Shown here one piece after another: positions 32,954 through 44,446 of a stretch of DNA of 64,000 nucleotides (position 1 is its first letter; every line of letters begins with the position of its first letter). The notes beneath the pieces were generated by a model. That model saw nothing but the letters and a program-made list of their open reading frames with translations. It made no database searches and was not told the DNA's origin. A program made the position numbers and the translations under genes. Source of the DNA: Gonium pectorale (lineage: Eukaryota; Chlorophyta; Chlorophyceae; Chlamydomonadales; Volvocaceae); assembly GCA_001584585.1 (NCBI GenBank), contig LSYV01000002.1, positions 4,701,737 to 4,765,736 of the forward strand, given 5' to 3'.

Positions 32954-35900
32954 ATGAGCGATTTGCTGAGAACCTGGTTGACGGAGGAGCTGGGGCTGCC
33001 CATTTCTGACAGCTTGGAGCGGGTAGGAAATGTATGTGATGCTGGCCAAGAAGCGTCGCGCTCAGCTTGGAGCGTCGCATGCAGGACTTCGCTTCGGGTT
33101 ACCTGTTCGGGCAGCTCTTCAGCAAATACAACTTGCAGCCCGACGTGGAACAGTTTGATGGCAGAGGAATGCCGGATGCCATGATAAACAACTATACGCG
33201 GCTTCAGGTGCGCGGCATGTGCGCTCGCTGGCCGTAGCAAAGCGTTCCTCCTGACCCGGCTCATCATACCTTATGTAGCCGACGTTTAACAAGCTGGGCA
33301 TCCACATGGACACGCGTGTCGCGAACATGCTCATCCGCGAGGAGTCGGGTGTTGCCACACGCCTGCTTTATTCCATCAAACAGAACCTGGCTAGCATGCA
33401 GAAGACTCTGACGGTGAGGGGTTGGTGAAGGGGAATCTCCCAGCGACCCTGTCCGTGTCCCGGAGGTTGCTCACTGGGGCCACCCTCTGGCGCAGAAGTT
33501 CCAGCATACGGGTAACCTCGGCCGGACCATGGGCGCTTCGGTGAGCCCGTCGCGGGGCCTGCTTGATGCCCAAAGACACAACACGAGTAAGGAGAAATAC
33601 GAGTCGAGCGCCCACAGGTACGGCATCCCTTGGCTCGGTAGGTGTGCCCATGTGTTTCATCCCACTTTCCCAGTGATCTTGCAGCCACTCCTCTTGGGGT
33701 TGACCAGTGGCAACCACCACAACCTCCAACTGCTCACCTCATCTGGCATTGCCCCACGCTCCGGACGGTCCCTTATGGCAGGCACTTTGAGGACATCATG
33801 CGCATCCAGGCCGCAAACCCGAACGCTGTCATGGAGAGCATGCACCTGGCCAAGTTCACGGAGGAGGGAATCCGCCAGCAGCGGGAGGCCCTTGCAACAC
33901 TCCTCCGGGAGCGCTCGCAGCACGCCGCGCAGCGCGACACGTTCCGCGCGGGTCAAATGGAAAAGCTGAGCAGTGCCCGCAGCGACAAGGCGCAAAGGCT
34001 GGCGCGAGACGACGCAGTGCACGCGGCGCTGCTGAAGCGCAAGGTGCTACTCGGACAACTATGCTGACCCTAGCTGAAGGAGCTGGGCTTGAGAGCGCTG
34101 CCTGACTTGGTGTTTGGCTTGTGAAGAGTGTGGAAGGACCCCTGGTGGAGCCGCCTGACGTGTCGGGGGCCACCCACGTTCACCCCGCGCAGGAGGAGAT
34201 GGAGCGTGAGGAGCTGCGTGTTGAGCTGGCACTGAGCGAGAAGGCACGGCGCAAGAAGCTGGAGGAGCTGCACCACGCGGCATTGGACGTGCATGGGGGC
34301 ATTGAGTCGTTCGAGATTAACATGAAGCGCCTCGTGCGGGGAGATCAGGGAGAAGGCAAGTGGTGCACGACTGGTGCATGGGCAAGGAGGGTTAAGGGCG
34401 TAGGAAAACTTGCTTGGCAGGCAAGGGGCTCCACGGGAGGCCCAGCGGAATTCCCATTGCCCATGAACACGGCCGTGGGCATCGTGTGAAGTGCACACAG
34501 GGCTGATCTCTTGCTTACCTCCCTGGTCGCAGGTGAAGAGATCTTCGCGCCGCCTGCCGGCAAGACCCCATTGGAGCACATGGAGGAGTTGAAGAGTCGG
34601 GCCGCAGCCACTGCGAAACTGCTGGAGGACACAGCAGCGTACATGCGGGGCGTCAAGGAGGCGCGGGCAGAAGACATTGCGTCCAAGCGGGAGCGTGAGG
34701 TGCGTGGCGCCCTTTTCCCCAAGAGCCCCGTGTATGTTAGTGGCGTGTCAGCAGGCGTCTCACATCCGTTGTGCCGAAACATTATTTCCCTTTTTCGTTG
34801 TTGCGTGTGCTGCCACCCCGAGCCGACACCCGGATCACTACCTAATATACCATACCCGCGAACCACAGGCCCGTCGGCGCAAGCTGGTCGTGGAGCAGCA
34901 GGCTGCGGCTGCCTCTGCCGAGCGCAAGGCACAGGTGGAGGCGCTGGTGACGGCGCTGCAGAGGCAAAGCTCCGAGGAGCAGCGTCTAGCGGCTCGCCTC
35001 TGGCAGGCAAGATGGGGGGCCGAGGCGGACCGGAGAATCGGAAGCTCTGAGGCCTCTGAACCAGCATTTCCATTGACTCTGTTGCAAACGAATCTTGAGC
35101 CTGATCCTGATGTCCTGGCATTGCTGACTTGTCCTCCCACAGGTGAGCCAGGAGAAGGAGGTGATGCGCGAGAACCGGCTGCTGCGCGAGCGCCAGTATG
35201 CGGAGCGGCGGGAGCGGGACTGGGAGGAGACGCTGCGACGCGAGGTGGAGCTACACAGGTGTGCACCCCTCCCAGGCAGCTGGTTCAGGAGCCAGTCTGA
35301 CTCATACTAGAGCTCGCGGACGAAAGTAAGCGTCTTGGGCAAATGGCCCCCGTGTTGCACCTGCTCGGCCCGCGTCCGGCCACGAATGCAGAACAGCGTG
35401 CCGCTGCTTGAGCGTGACGAGCTTGTTGCGCCGACACCCGTCACGCCTTTCCCTCCCAACCCCACGCAGGTCCATGCGCGAGGAGTACGAGGCCGAGGCG
35501 GCCCTGGAAATGGAGGCCTGGCGAGCAGCGCAGCGTGCCCGTGCCGAGGCCAAGGCCGCAAAGCACGCGGCCTTCGCGCGCGACATGGCATACCAGCTGG
35601 TAGCCCTGGCGGAGCGGGCTGCCGAGTACCGGGCCGCCACCGGCAACATGGTGCCCCGGCGAGAGTGGCGCCAGTGGCTAGCCCTCTTCACGGCCGGCGA
35701 CCCGGCGCTGGGGCCGCCAGCGCCGCCGCAGGGCGAGGTAGCGGAGGCGGAGGCGAATGAGGCACGGGAAGCGAGCCTACGGCTGGGCCGTGCGCTCATA
35801 GGGGACTACCTCGCATGCGCCGGTGACTGGGCGCGGGAGGAGGGCCCCATCGGCCACGACGAGGTGATTGGCGAGCTGGTGGGTGAGCTGGCCATACTGT

Positions 35901-38900
35901 CCCGCGAGCCGCCCCCGCAGCCCGAGCTCCCTGCCATTGAGTCGCTGCCCCTGCGGCTGGCGGTGGTGGGAGCGCCCTTTGCGGGCAAGACCTCGGTGGC
36001 ACAGGAGCTGGCCCGCCGCTTCAAGCTGCAGCTGTTAGACCCGGAGGTGCTAGTGGCGGAAGCGCTAAAGGCGGCTCAGGAGTTTGAGGCCGCGTCAGGT
36101 ATCTCCGCCGCGGCTCCGCCAGAGTCCTGGCCGCGGCTTGTGACGCTGCCTGCGGGCGAGTCGCACCCAGCGCCCGGTGCGGCCGTCTCGGACACCGCCG
36201 GCGCCACCGGCGAGGGCGCGGTTGAGGGCGAGGAGGCAGACTCGGGCCCCAAGCCGCCATCTGTCAAAGCTCGGCTGGGTGCGCAGATCGCCGCTGCGCT
36301 GGCGGCTGGCGGCGATTTGCCCGATGAGGTGCTGGTAGCCCTGGTGGTGCAGGGCATGAAGGACTCCAAGGACTGGTCGCCGCCCTCGGCCGTTGATGCT
36401 AAGGCCAAAGCGAAGGCTGCGCCTGCGGCGCCCAAGCCTGGCACCGCTCCAGCGGGCGGCAAGGCCGCAGCGCCGCCGCCGCCGCCCCCACCCGAGGGTC
36501 GTGGCTTTGTGGTCGACGGCTTCCCTCGCACCGCCGCGCAGGCTACCCTCCTTGAGCGCATGCTTACGGGTCTGGACTTGGACTCGGAGCAGGCGCTCAT
36601 CGACGCAGCGAGCACAATTGCGCCGCCGCCCCAGTCCGCTCTCCCGCAGGTGGGGCGGCCCCTCATGTCGGGCCTGGACGCCGTCGTCGTGTGTGGCCTG
36701 GCGGACCCCGAGCTGGCCCTCAAGCGGGCGCTGGGCCGGAGGCTCGACCCCACCACCGGCCGCGTGTACCACCTGGAGTTTGATCCGCCGCCTGCCAACG
36801 ACCCCGGCCTCTCGGCCCGGCTCAAAGAGGTCCGCGATGAATCGAACGACGCTCAGCAGATCCAGCACCGCCTGGCGGCGCAGGCCGAACTGGCGGGGCC
36901 GCTGGACGACTGGCTACGCCGCTTCAGCCGCCTGCGACGCCCGGTGGACGGCTCGGCGCCACTGGGGGAGGTTCTGGCCTCGGCCAACGACGTCGCGGAG
37001 GGGCTGCTGCGCGCCAAGGCCGCCGCAGCCAGCTGCAGGGCCGCCGCAGAGGCGGCACACAAGGCCCGTGCGTCGGCGGAACAGGCACAGGAGTACGCGG
37101 AGCTGGCACAGGGTGCTGCGGAGAGTGCGGCCCGGGAGCTGTTGACCGCCAAAAAGGCCGAGATCCAGGCGGCGGCGCTGCTGGCGGGCGGCAAAAACCC
37201 CGACCCCGCCGCCACCGAGGTGCTGAAGGCGCAGGCCGCCGCCAAGTGCGCGGAGCAGCTCAAGGTGGCGCGGACCGCCGTCACGGACGCCAACAACCAC
37301 GCCGAGCGCGCCGCGAACTCAGCAAGTGCCGCCGCGGAGGCAGTGGATCGGGCGCACAAGTCGTTGGGCGACGCAGAGGTATCGGCGCACGCAGAAACGG
37401 AGGCGGCGGCTGCAGCAACGGAGGCGGAGAAGGCGGCGCGCGGTGCGCAGGAGGCAGCCACCAAGGCTCTGGCGGCCAAGGAGGCGGCGACCATTGCGGC
37501 AGCGGAGGCCGAGCGTTTTGCCGCAGCAGCCGACGTGCCCGCCGACGCGGCGGTCAACTTCAATAAGTCCACCTCCCGTGCCGGGACTACGGCAGGTGAC
37601 AACGCCGCGTCTGGCGCCGCCGGTGCGGTACCGGCGACGCCCGGCTCAGTGGTGGAGGCCGCAGAGCCGCCGGCGCCAACGGCGCCGCTGCTGCCGCGGG
37701 AGCTTGCTGCCGGGCTTTACGCCGAGTGGCAGACGCTGGAGAAGGGCTACCTGGAGGGCCTTGCGTTCGGCTTTGCCAGTCTGGCCGAGCAGCATGCTGC
37801 CGCGCAGCGGCATTTCGAGACGCTGCGGGAGCGCTTCCGGGAGTTGTTGCAGCGGCCGGACGAGAAGCCAGCCCTGGTGGCCAAGTTTCTTACCGCCTTC
37901 AACGCCGTGGAGCCCGACCTGCGCGGCAGCAAGGAGGCACGCGGCGAGCTGCTGCTGCGCTGCGAGGAGCTGCGCGATGCGCTGTGGGCACTTTGCGACC
38001 GCAAGATGGAGGAGGCAGAGGCGCAGCGGTCCGCCGTCGCGGCAGACAGCTTCGTCGCCGACCACAGCGGCACGCTGTCGCAGCAGTTCGTGGCGCTGGC
38101 GCAGGTCGAGGGCGATCGCTTCGCGGCATCGCTTAACTTCCTGCACTCCACTGTGCAAGCACGTTGGGCGCCCCTCCTGGGCGCGCGCGAGCCGCTGCCT
38201 CTGGCAGACGTGGCCGCACCTGACCTCCTCTCCGGCACGGTCCCTCATGAGCTCAAGGACCGAATGGATCCCAAGTCCAAGCTCGCGGTGCCCATGCCGG
38301 TCTGGATTCCCGGCGTCGAGGCGCGCGCGCCGTCCCTGGCGCTCGCCATCAAGATGCTTGTGGCGCTGGGCCGCAGCACGCGGGCCGCGTGGGAGGCGCC
38401 TGGCGACGACCCCAAGAAGGCGCGCCGCGAGGCCACCACAGTAGTCAAGGGCGCGCGCATCCGCGGCCGCAATGGCGGCGAGGACGAGCCCGAGGGGCCC
38501 GACCCGCGGGTTGTCGAGGCCATGAACAAGGAGCTCCTCGAGGGCTGTGATCGGGAACTGGCCATCCTGGAGGCGCGGCTGTGCCTGCTGGCGGACCGCT
38601 GCCTGGGCCACATGGAGGAGATTGCCTCGCTGGCCACCGGCACCACCGCTAAGCTGGGCGAGTGGATCCGCGCCCGCTACCGGGCCGAGTGCGCGGCTGT
38701 GGCGGCACTGGACAAGTTCGCCAAGGCCGCCGCTGCGGCTGGCCAGCCTCTACCGCATGACCTGAAGCTGCAGGATGAGTTTCTGCTTGTGGACGAGGGT
38801 GGGCTACTCGTCGAGGCGGCGCCAAAGCTGCCGCGGCCGCAGCCGCGTGAGGCCCAGCCACCGGGCGGGCTGCTGTCCACCAAGCAGCTGGGCGCGCTGA

Positions 38901-40586
38901 CAGCAGCGTTCCTGGCGGCGGCTCCGTCTGGCTTCATGCGGCTGCAGGAGGCGGCGGACATGCTTTGTCGGCTGGCTGCGGAGGGCTCACTGCCCGAGCC
39001 GTGGCGCGCCGCCAGCGTGGGCGCGATGCTGGGCGCGCTCCGGCTGTACGACCCGCTGTTTAGCTCCTACTTGGACTGGCGGGAGTTTGTGGCGCACCTC
39101 ATCGTGGCGGCCTTCCCGCTCATCGCAAAAGCCGACTGCGCCGAGATGGCAGACCAGATAGAGGTGAGGCTCCGGGGTAACGCCGAGTTCAGCCATGGGA
39201 CATTCTGGAGGGAGTCAGGAAGCACCCTGTCCGCGCCACGAGGTAGAAGATAGTTCGCAATGGTACGCTTGCCTTTGGCGGTCTCCGGGTGACGCTGCTC
39301 GTACGAAGCGGCCATTTGTTCTTGTGTAAAAGGGTCACACGCAGAGAGGCGAGGAAGGGCGTCACACCGAGAGGGACAGTTAGTCCTCCCGTGACGAGAA
39401 CCATCGAGACCCTGCCCTAACTACAGCGCAACATGGCAGCCAAGACCAAAGGTCGACGGCGCACAGTGCCAAGCAAACGTCACTGCCTCGGGGAACGTCC
39501 TGTTCTGTGGCACGTGCGACTCCTCCGTTTCACCCGCTTCCTGTTCCCTCGTTTGCGTCCCCCCCAGATCTGCTCCGAGGTCGACAAAGACAAGGACGGC
39601 CTGCTCACACAAGAGGAGTGGACGGCAGCCGAGATGTGGTTCCAGTACCGAGCAGCGCAGCCAGAAGAGGATGCGCCAGCCGTCGGGCCATCAGAGCCGA
39701 GCGAGCAAGCACCGGAGGGCCGGAAACAAGAAGGGAATGAGGGCGAGCCTGCCACTGCCTCCTCCTCCTCCCACTCGAGGAAAGACGGCGAGGTGTGGGT
39801 TGACCCCAACTTGGCGTTGGTGCCGGCGCAGGCCAGTACGCCGCCGATCGATGACGGGAAGTACGACAGGTGAGGGGGGCCATCTCCAGTGCAACGAGAG
39901 GGTGCCGTTGCGGGCCAGCTGAGGAACCTTCCCACCACCGCACACTTAACATACTACAATCAATATGCATTTGTCAGCCCCGCTTCATCATTGACCGGAC
40001 TGGTCGCTGACGCCGTTGCTCTCGTACCGTCTCCCCTCCCTCCCATGAAAGCCCCGCGGCGCTCAAACAAGTGCTGTGGGCGCTCTTCTCGGTACCCGGG
40101 CCGGACGGCACTCCCCGCCTGGACTTCCGCGCCTGCCTGCTGTACCTCTGCGCCGACCGGGATGCCTTCGCCGGTATCAAGAAGGCCTTCAGCGTCATGG
40201 CGGCAAACATCTCGCCCAGCGCAAAAGCCAATGCCGACCAGGTCTTCCGGATAGCATATCCGCTGGGGGCAGAGGCAGCTGAGGAGCTGCACCGGTCACC
40301 CTTCAGCCCGGACGAAGTCGCGTCTGTAGTGCGGGCGGTGTGGGAGAGCCGCAACGCGCCACACACACCCGACTCGGCGCCCGGGACGAGTGCCAAGGGC
40401 ACCGCGGCGCAGCGCGCGGCAGCGGCGGCAGCGGCAGCAGCCTCCAGCGCGGCGACCGCCGCATCGGCGGCAGACGCGACGGTGACGGCGGAGCAGCTCA
40501 TGTATAGCGCGGCGGGCGAGCGGTTTGTGAAGCGGATGTTGGAGCGGTATGCGTGGAAGGACGCATTCGTGGCCACACGGCTTTGA
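32954..40586 (+). CDS. CPC1: Central-pair apparatus protein CPC1 (SPEF2 homologue)
   Basis: Thirteen exons beginning 32954-33022, 33085-33207, 33279-33413 and 33496-33540. A single exon of about 3.7 kb (about 35470-39162) holds most of the protein. The last two are about 39569-39870 and 40058-40586. The product is about 1,930 residues, matching the 205-kDa Chlamydomonas CPC1. The N-terminus is a CH-like SPEF domain (MSDLLRTWLTEELGLPI...DFASGYLFGQLF). Charged coiled coils follow. The adenylate-kinase-like domain has P-loop GAPFAGKT and GFVVDGFPRTAAQA, interrupted by an Ala/Pro-rich insert with seven prolines. Next comes a long Ala/Glu coiled coil, and near the C-terminus an EF-hand-like DKDKDGLLTQEEW. 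CPC1 sits on the C1b projection of the flagellar central pair and affects beat frequency and ATP supply. Two introns appear to use GC donors (near 34354 and 35008). A dispersed repeat sits in intron 11. Confidence 0.92.
39320..39525 (+). repeat. Dispersed repeat copy in CPC1 intron 11
   Basis: This contains GAGACCCTGCCCTAACTACA followed by GCGCAACATGGCAGCCAA. Matching copies are at 44571-44800 (same orientation), 47180-47400 and 61500-61680 (both inverted). The shared core is CCCTAACTACAGCGCA, except in the last copy, which shares the flanking GAGAGGCGAG/GGGACAG blocks. Confidence 0.75.
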
Positions 40587-41542
40587 CGCGGGATGTGCGG
40601 GCGGGCGGGCGTTGTGTGCAGGTGATGTTGATTTCTATGCCTGGGTGCGCGCTGTGCTCAAGGACACTCAGGCATTGATGGGATGCGGTGACTCCGTGGG
40701 CGCTGGCATATGCGCTATGGAGAATCAGAGAGGTTGGCAGGGATCGGGCTCACGGGGCACGAGGTGAGGGTATGGACAGGGCTGTACCGAGCCGCATCAT
40801 CTTCCCTAAGTGCACACTGGCAAGATGATGTGGTGGCGTTGCAAGATTTGAGTTCGCACTGACGCAAGAACGCTGTGAACAGACGACGACCACTGCAGAT
40901 AATGTCGATGGAGCCTGATAATTACGTGTTTGAAGCATTGATTGGTGCTCACACCGAGAAACAACTGGCATATATGCCGTGTTTGAATGGCACCATGACG
41001 GTTTTCGTGCTTATGTCCTGCTGGCACATCACGGTACGTCCGCGTGTGCATCAATGGCGGCTGCAGGACACAACCTCTGTGAAGCCACCCCAGCCACCTA
41101 AACCGCACAGACCAGGCAACTTTGGTCAGGCCCTGCCAAATGCCCGCAACGCGCTTCTTGCAATTTCAGTGCCCGTCAACATGCCATGGCACGATGCGCC
41201 ACCCCTTGCCGGGATGTGCTCCACACCGCGGTGGGCATTGCGTCCCCACCGCGGTCTGACAACATTGTGCCGCAGATAAAGCAGACCTTGCCGGGTCAAA
41301 ACAGCAATGCATCGTGAACCTCATCATCCACCGCGTTCGGCCGCTACCCAGCTCACCGAGGTTCCTTGCCCCACACTGCCCACATGCCCAATACGCGCTG
41401 GTCTGCTCGGTAGCTAGGAAATCTATGAAGTATAACTAAGTAGTAGACTCGTACACAGTCAAACAGTGCTGGTCATACGTCCAGATCGACTAAATCAAGA
41501 TTCATAGTGTGCATGTCAGGGCCCTCCGCCCCAACGTGACGC
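40587..41542. other. Intergenic between convergent genes
   Basis: 3' flanks of CPC1 (plus) and the HP30-like gene (minus). No supported exon. A small self-similar GC block (ACCGCGGTGGG...CCCACCGCGGT near 41227-41254) could form a hairpin. Confidence 0.5.
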
Positions 41543-44124
41543 TTAGTACCCCGCGGCACTGGCCGCCGGCGCAGCCGGCGGGGGGAGGGGAGGCAGCGGC
41601 AGTGCCGGTTTGAGCACGTTGCTGGGGTTCCGGTAAGTGTCCAGGTGGTGCAGGATGAGCAGCCGCGGGCCGGGCGGGATCCTCGCCTCAGCCAGGGCGC
41701 TGCGGGGTGAGGACGTGGGCGCGGGACCGAAGGTGACAGCTCAGAGTGGAAGGTGTAATGGCCCCCACTACGGACGCGCCGTGCATGGGGCAGGCGTGAC
41801 CCTCGGACCAAGCTCGACTATGAATGATGGCGCGTACGCTTTGTCGGTTTGAGTCAGTTGAATAACTCGCGCAAACACCAAATGAGTGCGGCAGCCAGTT
41901 CGCCTGCCAGTGTGCCGTATCGCTGCGCGCTCCGGTGCACCATGTAAGCAACGCCGCGGCCACAAAGGAACCGCGATCTGACCCAAGCCGTGTCCCATCC
42001 GCGCGGAACGCCTGCCCCGCCCACTGCATATGCTCGACCCCTGGGGCCCCCACCTGTCATTCCACAGCATGATGGTGTTGTCCGTGAGCAGGCCTTTCTT
42101 GAGGTTCTCAGCGTACTTCTGCGGTGCGGCAGCGAGGCGCCAGACGCGAAAGCGATGGGTTCAAGAGCTCCATCGGGCAGCGCATCATATCCCCATCACA
42201 CCAAGCCAGATATGCAGTCAGCGGTGCCCGTCGATGCCAGGGATTGCTGGCCGCAGTGCTATCTGTTGCCCTCGCAATAGGCAGTAGCGGGACCACGAGG
42301 GCCGTCAGCTTCGCAATCCGAAGCCAGCCCGGAACCCGACCAAACCTGGACGCCCGCCTCGGCACACCCGCACCCACCGTGAGGCCGAGCGTTTTGAGCA
42401 TGAACTTCCCCCGGTCGTACTCAGTGTCCGGGAAGTCGGGCTTGAACGCCTGCCCAACCTGCAGGCCGTAGGACGCGGGGAGGACGCCGGGTGTGACATT
42501 CTGCTCATCCCATGCTGACGTAGATCAAGTATTCAACCTATGTTACGTTGTCCGGCCCTGTCTCTGCAATCCAATGCAGCGGGCTNNNNNNNNNNNNNNN
42601 NNNNNGCTCACAAGCAAGCAAGGTGTGCTGGTTGCGTACTTGCTGTTAAGTGCGGCACATATATATACATACATACACAGCGCAAATCGCACAATGCGCC
42701 CGGCAGTGCGCATGAGTAGTCCTGTATGTAGATAGATGGAGCCTTGCATGCATTATCTAGCCAATAAATCAAAACATAAAGTTCACGAATCGCAACATAA
42801 AAATAAATGTTGGATGCATATGCCGCTCACATGCAATGCATGCGTGGTTCGGAGGCTCTTGCTTGCGTAACAAGCAGTTCGATCTGTGCTAGCAGCGAGG
42901 CGCCAGACGCGAAAGCGATGGGTTCAAGAGCTCCATCGGGCAGCGCATCATATCCCCATCACACCAAGCCAGATATGCAGTCAGCGGTGCCCGTCGATGC
43001 CAGGGATTGCTGGCCGCAGTGCTATCTGTTGCCCTCGCAATAGGCAGTAGCGGGACCACGAGGGCCGTCAGCTTCGCAATCCGAAGCCAGCCCGGAACCC
43101 GACCAAACCTGGACGCCCGCCTCGGCACACCCGCACCCACCGTGAGGCCGAGCGTTTTGAGCATGAACTTCCCCCGGTCGTACTCAGTGTCCGGGAAGTC
43201 GGGCTTGAACGCCTGCCCAACCTGCAGGCCGTAGGACGCGGGGAGGACGCCGGGTGTGACATTCTGCTCATCCCATGCTGACGTAGATCAAGTATTCAAC
43301 CTATGTTACGTTGTCCGGCCCTGTCTCTGCAATCCAATGCAGCGGGCTGCATCAAGGAAGTGTGCGGAATGAGCCCTACCTTACCTGGGTGCTTTACAGC
43401 ACGCATCCATCCATCATACCCGCCACACTAATGGACGCTCTTCGTCGTCACAGACGCCGCCAAGAGACAGTCGAGTCAAGGGCTCTATTGCAAGAAATTC
43501 CGCCCTCTCCCCATCCCTCTCGCACCCACCCCACCCCGGCCCCAACCCTCCTACCTGGTAGATGAGGCCGTTGAAGAGGGCGAAAGCCGCGCCGGTCGTG
43601 ACGGCGCTTTGGATGGGGTTTGGTGACCCGCTGACCAGGGAGTAGGCCACACCCGACAGGAAGGAAGCGCCCATGCTGTAGGGGGCGTAAGCAAGATGGG
43701 CAGTGAGGGTGACCCTGACGAGACCCCAGGTCCTGGCGATAGCCTTGGATGCACGCGAGGTCACTCACGCGTTGTAGACGTCCTCCTTGCCGTTCCGCGC
43801 CTTCTTGATCGCAAGGCTGGCGGCGGCCTGAACACCGGTGAGGGCAGCCAGGTTCCGCGCGGTGCCCCAGGGACCCGCCTTCATCATGCTGTCCAACGCC
43901 GGGTTCGCGGGCTTGGGCGCTCCGTTCTGGGTCGGGTCCATCGCGCTGATGCTGCCGAACATGTAGCCGAGAACGCCACCCTGCAGGCCTGACTGCAGGC
44001 CCGTCAGGATGACCTGAAACGCTACATCCTGCTTGCCAAGCCAGTCCTGATACTTTTTCCCGAGGTCCTCAAACGATTTCACTTCGCCTAGCCCTGGCAG
44101 CACAACTGCAAATGCCGGACCCAT
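41543..44124 (-). CDS. Tim17/Tim22/Tim23-family protein with C-terminal SAM domain (HP30-like)
   Basis: Exons: 44124-43769, 43675-43555, 43221-43141, 42118-42054 and 41699-41543. Together they are 780 nt in continuous phase (259 residues), the usual size of plant HP30/HP30-2 proteins. The Tim17-like part has GLQSGLQGGVLGYMFGSIS, ARNLAALTGVQAAASLAIK, the KEDVYNA junction and NPIQSAVTTGAAFALFNGL. The SAM-like part has KYAENLKKGLLTDNTIMLWN and ARIPPGPRLLILHHL. A Pro/Ala tail ends in AAGY. In plants these proteins act in chloroplast inner-envelope or mitochondrial import of presequence-less proteins. Exon 3 exists twice in the assembly (43141-43221 and 42378-42458). Using it once gives the family length, so the second copy is probably an assembly duplicate. 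Confidence 0.87.
42129..42585. repeat. Exact 457-bp duplicate of 42892-43348 (copy A, abutting the N gap)
   Basis: The block from GCAGCGAGGCGCCAGACGCG to AATCCAATGCAGCGGGCT is repeated 763 bp downstream with no difference that I could find. It contains exon 3 of the HP30-like gene. Copy A ends exactly at the 20-N gap. Confidence 0.92.
42586..42605. other. Assembly gap (20 N)
   Basis: A fixed-size scaffold join. The sequence on the left is the duplicated block, and on the right is AT-rich unique DNA with an ATATATATACATACATACA run. Confidence 0.99.
42892..43348. repeat. Exact duplicate, copy B
   Basis: The second occurrence of the block at 42129-42585. It continues without a gap into exon 2's flank, so this copy is more likely to be in its true place relative to exons 1-2, while copy A is contiguous with exon 4. 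Confidence 0.92.
43349..43554. other. Intron 2 of the HP30-like gene
   Basis: It begins at the end of duplicate copy B and includes a C-rich CACCC/CCCCA tract (43500-43550) just inside the exon 2 donor on the minus strand. No separate gene. Confidence 0.4.
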
Positions 44125-44259
44125 TGTGTCAGCTATCAAGACTACGTATGAACACTGGTGTAGAAGTTCGAGGATTGGGTCTAGAGGCAGTTGTACGGCC
44201 GTGCTGCGCTTGCACAGGCTTACGGGCTCACCCTCCACTCACCGTGAGCGCCCGCGCTG

Positions 44260-44446
44260 TGGCCCGCAGGCTGGTGGCCTCGAAGCTCTGCAGAAACAGC
44301 GGACGCGCCCTCCAGGCCTCGCTGCCCAGGGGCGCCGTCAGGTCCCAGCCCGCTGCCGCCAGGGCGTCCAGAAGGATGGCCTCCAGGCTGGTGTTGGCCG
44401 AGCGGACGGCCTCGCGAGCGTTGGTCCAGCCGGCGTGCTTGGTCTT
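44260..44446 (-). pseudogene. Displaced partial copy of GDPD exon 5
   Basis: Read on the minus strand, this ~187-bp piece matches 15768-15955 of the GDPD gene at roughly 95% by eye. It encodes HAGWTNAREAVRSANTSLEA, DLTAPLGSEAW and RARPLFLQSFEATSLRA; the parent has P for A in the first segment and DMTAP for DLTAP. No other GDPD exon is present, so it cannot encode a working enzyme. It lies about 135 bp upstream of the HP30-like start codon and about 125 bp from the candidate inverted-repeat element. Confidence 0.88.

Noticed and set aside
36076..36868. Long minus-strand open frames opposite the large CPC1 exon
   Set aside because: GC-rich coding DNA creates long antisense frames. They lack splice signals or domains, and the plus strand has the P-loop, DGFPRT and coiled-coil features.
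37326..38444. A second long plus-strand frame rich in Arg/Pro within CPC1
   Set aside because: It is the frame-shifted shadow of the Ala/Glu-rich coiled coil; only the CPC1 frame continues through the whole exon.
42129..43348. Mutually exclusive or tandem exon 3 in the HP30-like gene
   Set aside because: The copies are identical over introns too and abut a gap, so an assembly duplicate is more likely than alternative splicing; kept only as a finding to test.
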